From the NCBI GenBank assembly GCA_964393845.1, contig CAYMUX010000033.1, forward strand, positions 1 through 28,215: 28,215 nucleotides of DNA. Reading direction: 5' to 3'. Source of the stretch: UBA6902 sp964393845 (lineage in GTDB: Bacteria; Nitrospirota; Thermodesulfovibrionia; UBA6902). Every line of letters begins with the position of its first letter. Position 1 is the first letter of the stretch. The position numbers were made by a program, and so were the translations under genes. Under the pieces are notes generated by a model. It had not been told where the DNA came from. It searched no databases and worked only from the letters and a program-made list of their open reading frames with translations. Shown piece by piece: positions 25,502 through 28,215 of this stretch.

Positions 25502-27064
25502 GTCTTGTGCATTTTTTTTTGTGTTTCTGCTGAGCTGCCGGCGTTCCCTGAACATGGAATAAATTTCACGAAATGACGGAGATGATCCCTTCCCCCTGAG
25601 AATGTAGAGAAACAATTCGCCGAATTTTACGATTAGTAATCCACCCATAAGCAGAAGCGCGGGAATTTTCCCGATAAATTCCATCAACTCTTCACCGGCG
25701 TTGAACCATCCAACGCCTTTGTCCGGGCTGGCAAATATACTTTTTAGTCTGCTGAAATCAAGATAAAATACGAGATAGCTGAGAAGGATATCCATTCTGA
25801 TCTCATTCGCGGTATTGCCTTCAGGAACATAAGTAAAAGGGATCTTGTTGAAAGGGTTTTCTATAAAAGTGGACACGGAATTGAAGTTTTCATAAAGTCC
25901 TTTAACGTTCAGTCTGTTTTCGCTTACGGCGATATCATAGAGTTCAGTGCCGGGATACGGGGTCGCGTTATTGAATCTGACCATGTCCAGGTCCAGTTCA
26001 TTGCTGAGCCTTATGCAGTCCATCCTGTCACTGTGCGTTTCCCCGGGCAGACTGTATATAAATGTAGCGCTGACATGAAAACCTATTTCCTTTGACATCC
26101 TGACCGCCTCTATGCACTCTGCGACGGTCTCGCCTTTTTTTACTGTTATCATCAGCTCCTCGGATGCCGTCTCCAGTCCGAAAAAAATGCTCCTGAACCC
26201 TGAGTCATATAAATCCTTGAGCAGCTCGTAATTAACGTTATCTCCCCTGGCCTGGAAGTTGAAAGTCATTTTCTCGTGTAACCCGCGTTTTTTAATCTCG
26301 TCCATAAGCGTGTATGTTCTTTTTTTGCTGACAAGGAAGTTATCGTCAATAAAAAGCACATAACGCCTGTCGTATTTGTTATACAGCATCTCCAGCTCAT
26401 TAACGATTGCTTCAGCTGATCTGTATCTGTATTTCTTGCCCGTAGTGATCCTGTTGCTGCAGAAGATGCAGCGATAGGGACACCCCCTTGAGCTTAATAC
26501 AAAACCAAGATCGTATTTATTGGATGTGAAAAGATGATAGGGGAATGAAGGATAATTGTCGAGATCTTCTATAATGCTTGACATGTTGTTATGGACAACA
26601 CGTCCGTCCGCTTTGTATGTGAGGCCGTTAATATGCGTAAAATCTTTGCTTTCTTTGACGCACCTGTAGAATTCAATAAGAGGCCTTTCTCCCTCTCCCC
26701 TGATGACTGCATCAATATGGTCGAAGGCGATCACTTCATCCGGAGCTGCCGTAGGGTGAATGCCGCCGAAGAGAATTGTTGAATCAGGGTAACGCCTCTT
26801 TAATTCCCTTGACACTGTCAAGGCCTGTTTAAACCCCGCAGTCAAAACGCTGAAACCGAAGACATATGGTTTTTCCATGTCTCTGACATATTCTTCAACG
26901 CGGTCCAGGACATTATCCTCAACCTGCTCGTCTATGAACCGGGGTTTAATACCCGCCTGTTCACAGGCAGCTAGGAGGCAGCCCACGCCCACAGGGATAA
27001 ATATGGGCAGGAAAGGCTGAAATATTTTCAATGCATCTTTTGGGGATGAATTTATTAAGATCAC
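25490..27064 (-). CDS. B12-binding-domain radical SAM protein with hydrophobic C-terminal segment (fourth)
   Basis: 524 residues from a GTG start. The cobalamin-binding-like N-terminus shows FIPVGVGCLLAACEQAG, VFGFSVLTAGF and LFGGIHPTAAPDE with an IRGEGE end. The radical-SAM cysteines are C195, C199 and C202 (SSRGCPYRCIFC). A hydrophobic run at about 466-489 before a basic tail suggests membrane association, unlike the three other radical-SAM proteins here. That would suit a lipid-linked substrate, which is inference. No good ribosome-binding site precedes the GTG; the next upstream gene ends 92 nt away. The stop codon lies in the loop of a hairpin. Confidence 0.85.
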   Translation of the reverse strand: MILINSSPKDALKIFQPFLPIFIPVGVGCLLAACEQAGIKPRFIDEQVEDNVLDRVEEYVRDMEKPYVFGFSVLTAGFKQALTVSRELKRRYPDSTILFGGIHPTAAPDEVIAFDHIDAVIRGEGERPLIEFYRCVKESKDFTHINGLTYKADGRVVHNNMSSIIEDLDNYPSFPYHLFTSNKYDLGFVLSSRGCPYRCIFCSNRITTGKKYRYRSAEAIVNELEMLYNKYDRRYVLFIDDNFLVSKKRTYTLMDEIKKRGLHEKMTFNFQARGDNVNYELLKDLYDSGFRSIFFGLETASEELMITVKKGETVAECIEAVRMSKEIGFHVSATFIYSLPGETHSDRMDCIRLSNELDLDMVRFNNATPYPGTELYDIAVSENRLNVKGLYENFNSVSTFIENPFNKIPFTYVPEGNTANEIRMDILLSYLVFYLDFSRLKSIFASPDKGVGWFNAGEELMEFIGKIPALLLMGGLLIVKFGELFLYILRGKGSSPSFREIYSMFRERRQLSRNTKKNAQDNTA

Positions 27065-27156
27065 TAAGTCAGACCCGTTTTATACACAGAGATTTACCTG
27101 GAAAAAATATTTTACCAATGGAGAATTCATAATTACTACTAACGCAATAAATAATA

Positions 27157-28143
27157 TCATAAATTATCAGAGGCCCCCCTAATTTTATTGTAGGCCTCCC
27201 TGAGAGAAAAATCCGTAAAAGGAAGAAAAGCCAGGCCCATCAGAATAACTATGCCTACACCTGCAAAATAATAAACCATAGAAAAAACAAAGGCAGTGTC
27301 TTTGGGAACGTCGAACATGCTGAGTGCAAAGATACAGGCAAACTGAAAGTTTCCCAGCATACCGGGCGCCGCAGGAAGGCTTATCCCTATCATCGTGACT
27401 ACAAGGACAACATAGGCTGCCATCGGTGAAAGCTGAAGATTAAGGAAATGAAACAGTATGTATATCGCAAAACCTGAAATACCCCAGATTAATATTGACA
27501 GTAAAAGGGTCCCGATCATTCTTCCCGGACTCGCGATGATCCTGAAACCATCTATGAAACTGTGGATCAGATCCTCTATCTTCTTATGTAATTTACCGGG
27601 GAGCATTCTCAGAACAGGACCGAGAATCATGAGGGCGGTTTTTGTCCTGAAATATAGAAAACACATGAAAAGGATCACAATAATAAAAGCAATAAAGGCG
27701 CTGTATCCTGACTTAACAAGCCAGGGAGGCAGTGATGAGTTCATCATGATGATAAAAAAAATCCCCAGTAAAGAGACTGTATCAAAGACTCTCTCTACGA
27801 ATACGGTTGCCAGGGCAGAGCTGAAAGGCGCGAGTTTTTTTGTGCTTATTATCCATGGGCGCATTAATTCGCCGACCCGCATTGGAAGGAGCACTATTGA
27901 CATGAATCCGACAGAGGCGATAGGGAGAAGTTTTTTTTGTGCAATATGCGTTATAGGTGATAAGATTATGCCCCAGCGAATAGACCGGAGGACTGTCAGC
28001 AATACGTATGTTAATACTGCAGGGAGCAAATAAATAAATTGCGCGTCATTCAGGCTTTGTACGATCTTATCATACTGAAGTCCACGGACTGAGAAATAAA
28101 TAAAGACAATGCTGAGAATAATGCCGATTATAAGTTTTATCAT
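27157..28143 (-). CDS. UPF0104/AglD-like membrane protein (LPG_synthase_TM family)
   Basis: 328 residues with about eight hydrophobic helices. Family landmarks are MRVGELMRP (88-96), VERVFDT and SLPAAPGMLGNFQ near the C-terminus, as in the flippase-like TIGR00374/PF03706 proteins. Relatives include the membrane part of lysylphosphatidylglycerol synthase and archaeal AglD; the small stand-alone forms are common in polysaccharide loci and of uncertain function, perhaps moving or handling lipid-linked sugars. It is the outermost minus-strand gene. AAGAGGA (28148-28154) lies 4 nt before its ATG, one of the clearest ribosome-binding sites in the window. Confidence 0.82.
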   Translation of the reverse strand: MIKLIIGIILSIVFIYFSVRGLQYDKIVQSLNDAQFIYLLPAVLTYVLLTVLRSIRWGIILSPITHIAQKKLLPIASVGFMSIVLLPMRVGELMRPWIISTKKLAPFSSALATVFVERVFDTVSLLGIFFIIMMNSSLPPWLVKSGYSAFIAFIIVILFMCFLYFRTKTALMILGPVLRMLPGKLHKKIEDLIHSFIDGFRIIASPGRMIGTLLLSILIWGISGFAIYILFHFLNLQLSPMAAYVVLVVTMIGISLPAAPGMLGNFQFACIFALSMFDVPKDTAFVFSMVYYFAGVGIVILMGLAFLPFTDFSLREAYNKIRGASDNL

Positions 28144-28147
28144 GATA

Positions 28148-28154
28148 TCCTCTT
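28148..28154 (-). promoter_or_regulatory. Ribosome-binding site of the UPF0104 gene
   Basis: The minus strand reads AAGAGGA four bases before the ATG at 28143 and fixes that start. It lies between the gene and the right copy of the inverted repeat. Confidence 0.65.
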
Positions 28155-28160
28155 TTTTTC

Positions 28161-28215
28161 GGGTCTTCGCGTAAGAGTGTGGGTTAATTCCTGTCTCCCC
28201 CTTTGAAAAAGGGGG
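28161..28215. repeat. Right copy of 55-bp inverted repeat flanking the locus
   Basis: Matches the reverse complement of 20-74 with two differences (28171 and 28179). It ends with the palindrome CCCCCTTT, GAA, AAAGGGGG, which is also the last base of the window, so the copy may continue beyond. It lies 17 nt upstream of the UPF0104 start. Confidence 0.9.

Noticed and set aside
27079..27084. TATAAA as a -10 box for the fourth radical-SAM gene
   Set aside because: No -35 partner at proper spacing, and the transcript would begin only a few bases before the GTG.
27458..28033. Plus-strand open frame of 191 codons antisense to the UPF0104 gene
   Set aside because: The minus-strand protein has clear family motifs and a good ribosome-binding site; the antisense product has neither.
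20..28215. Reading the flanking inverted repeats as ends of a transposon
   Set aside because: No transposase, integrase or resolvase gene is present, target-site duplications cannot be seen at the window edges, and a related palindrome also occurs inside at 8724-8744.
1..28215. CRISPR arrays, tRNA or rRNA genes
   Set aside because: No regularly spaced repeats and no tRNA- or rRNA-like stretches were seen; nearly all sequence is accounted for by protein-coding genes.

Overview
The window is a 28.2 kb surface-polysaccharide locus from a bacterium, almost all of it on the minus strand. Its centre is a complete gene set for CMP-legionaminic acid, or a close nonulosonic acid, of the GDP-linked type known from the Campylobacter ptm/leg genes. 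Around the centre are Wzx- and Wzy-type membrane proteins, candidate glycosyltransferases, a methyltransferase, and four separate radical-SAM proteins with N-terminal B12-binding-like domains. The organism cannot be named from the sequence. The moderate GC content, the many B12/radical-SAM proteins and the CCCCCTTT/AAAGGGGG intergenic palindromes would fit a Nitrospirota or Desulfobacterota-like environmental genome, but that is a weak inference.

Layout, read in the direction of minus-strand transcription. A UPF0104/AglD-like membrane protein (28143-27157) is followed by a B12/radical-SAM protein with a hydrophobic C-terminal segment (27064-25490). Next are two paralogous polytopic membrane proteins that look like GT-C enzymes (25386-21596) and a GT-B-like surface carbohydrate protein (21570-20233). 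The nonulosonate block then runs legB, legC, legH, legI, legG, ptmE, ptmA (20221-13363), followed by a Gfo/Idh/MocA oxidoreductase, a second radical-SAM protein, legF and a Wzx flippase (13343-8808). After a 92-nt gap comes a zinc-finger methyltransferase (8715-7711). After an AT-rich gap of 269 nt comes a second tight run (7441-1298): a Capsule_synth-like protein, a radical-SAM protein, an MntA/HepT toxin-antitoxin pair, another radical-SAM protein and a GT2 glycosyltransferase. The only plus-strand gene is a Wzy/WaaL-type polymerase or ligase (98-1345), whose 3' end overlaps the GT2 gene tail to tail by 48 nt.

How the parts may work together (inference). LegB, LegC and LegH would build a 2,4-diamino-2,4,6-trideoxyhexose on a GDP carrier supplied through PtmA/PtmE. 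LegG and LegI would make legionaminic acid and LegF would activate it with CMP. GT2 and the two GT-B-like proteins would assemble the repeat unit, Wzx would flip it and the Wzy-like protein would polymerise or ligate it. The radical-SAM proteins and the methyltransferase are candidates for unusual tailoring. No initiating phosphoglycosyltransferase, Wzz or exporter is seen, so the locus is incomplete or depends on genes elsewhere.

The two ends of the window carry a 55-bp inverted repeat (20-74 and 28161-28215, 53 of 55 identical). The right end of the window stops exactly at the repeat, which suggests either a contig broken at a dispersed repeat or a module bounded by repeats.
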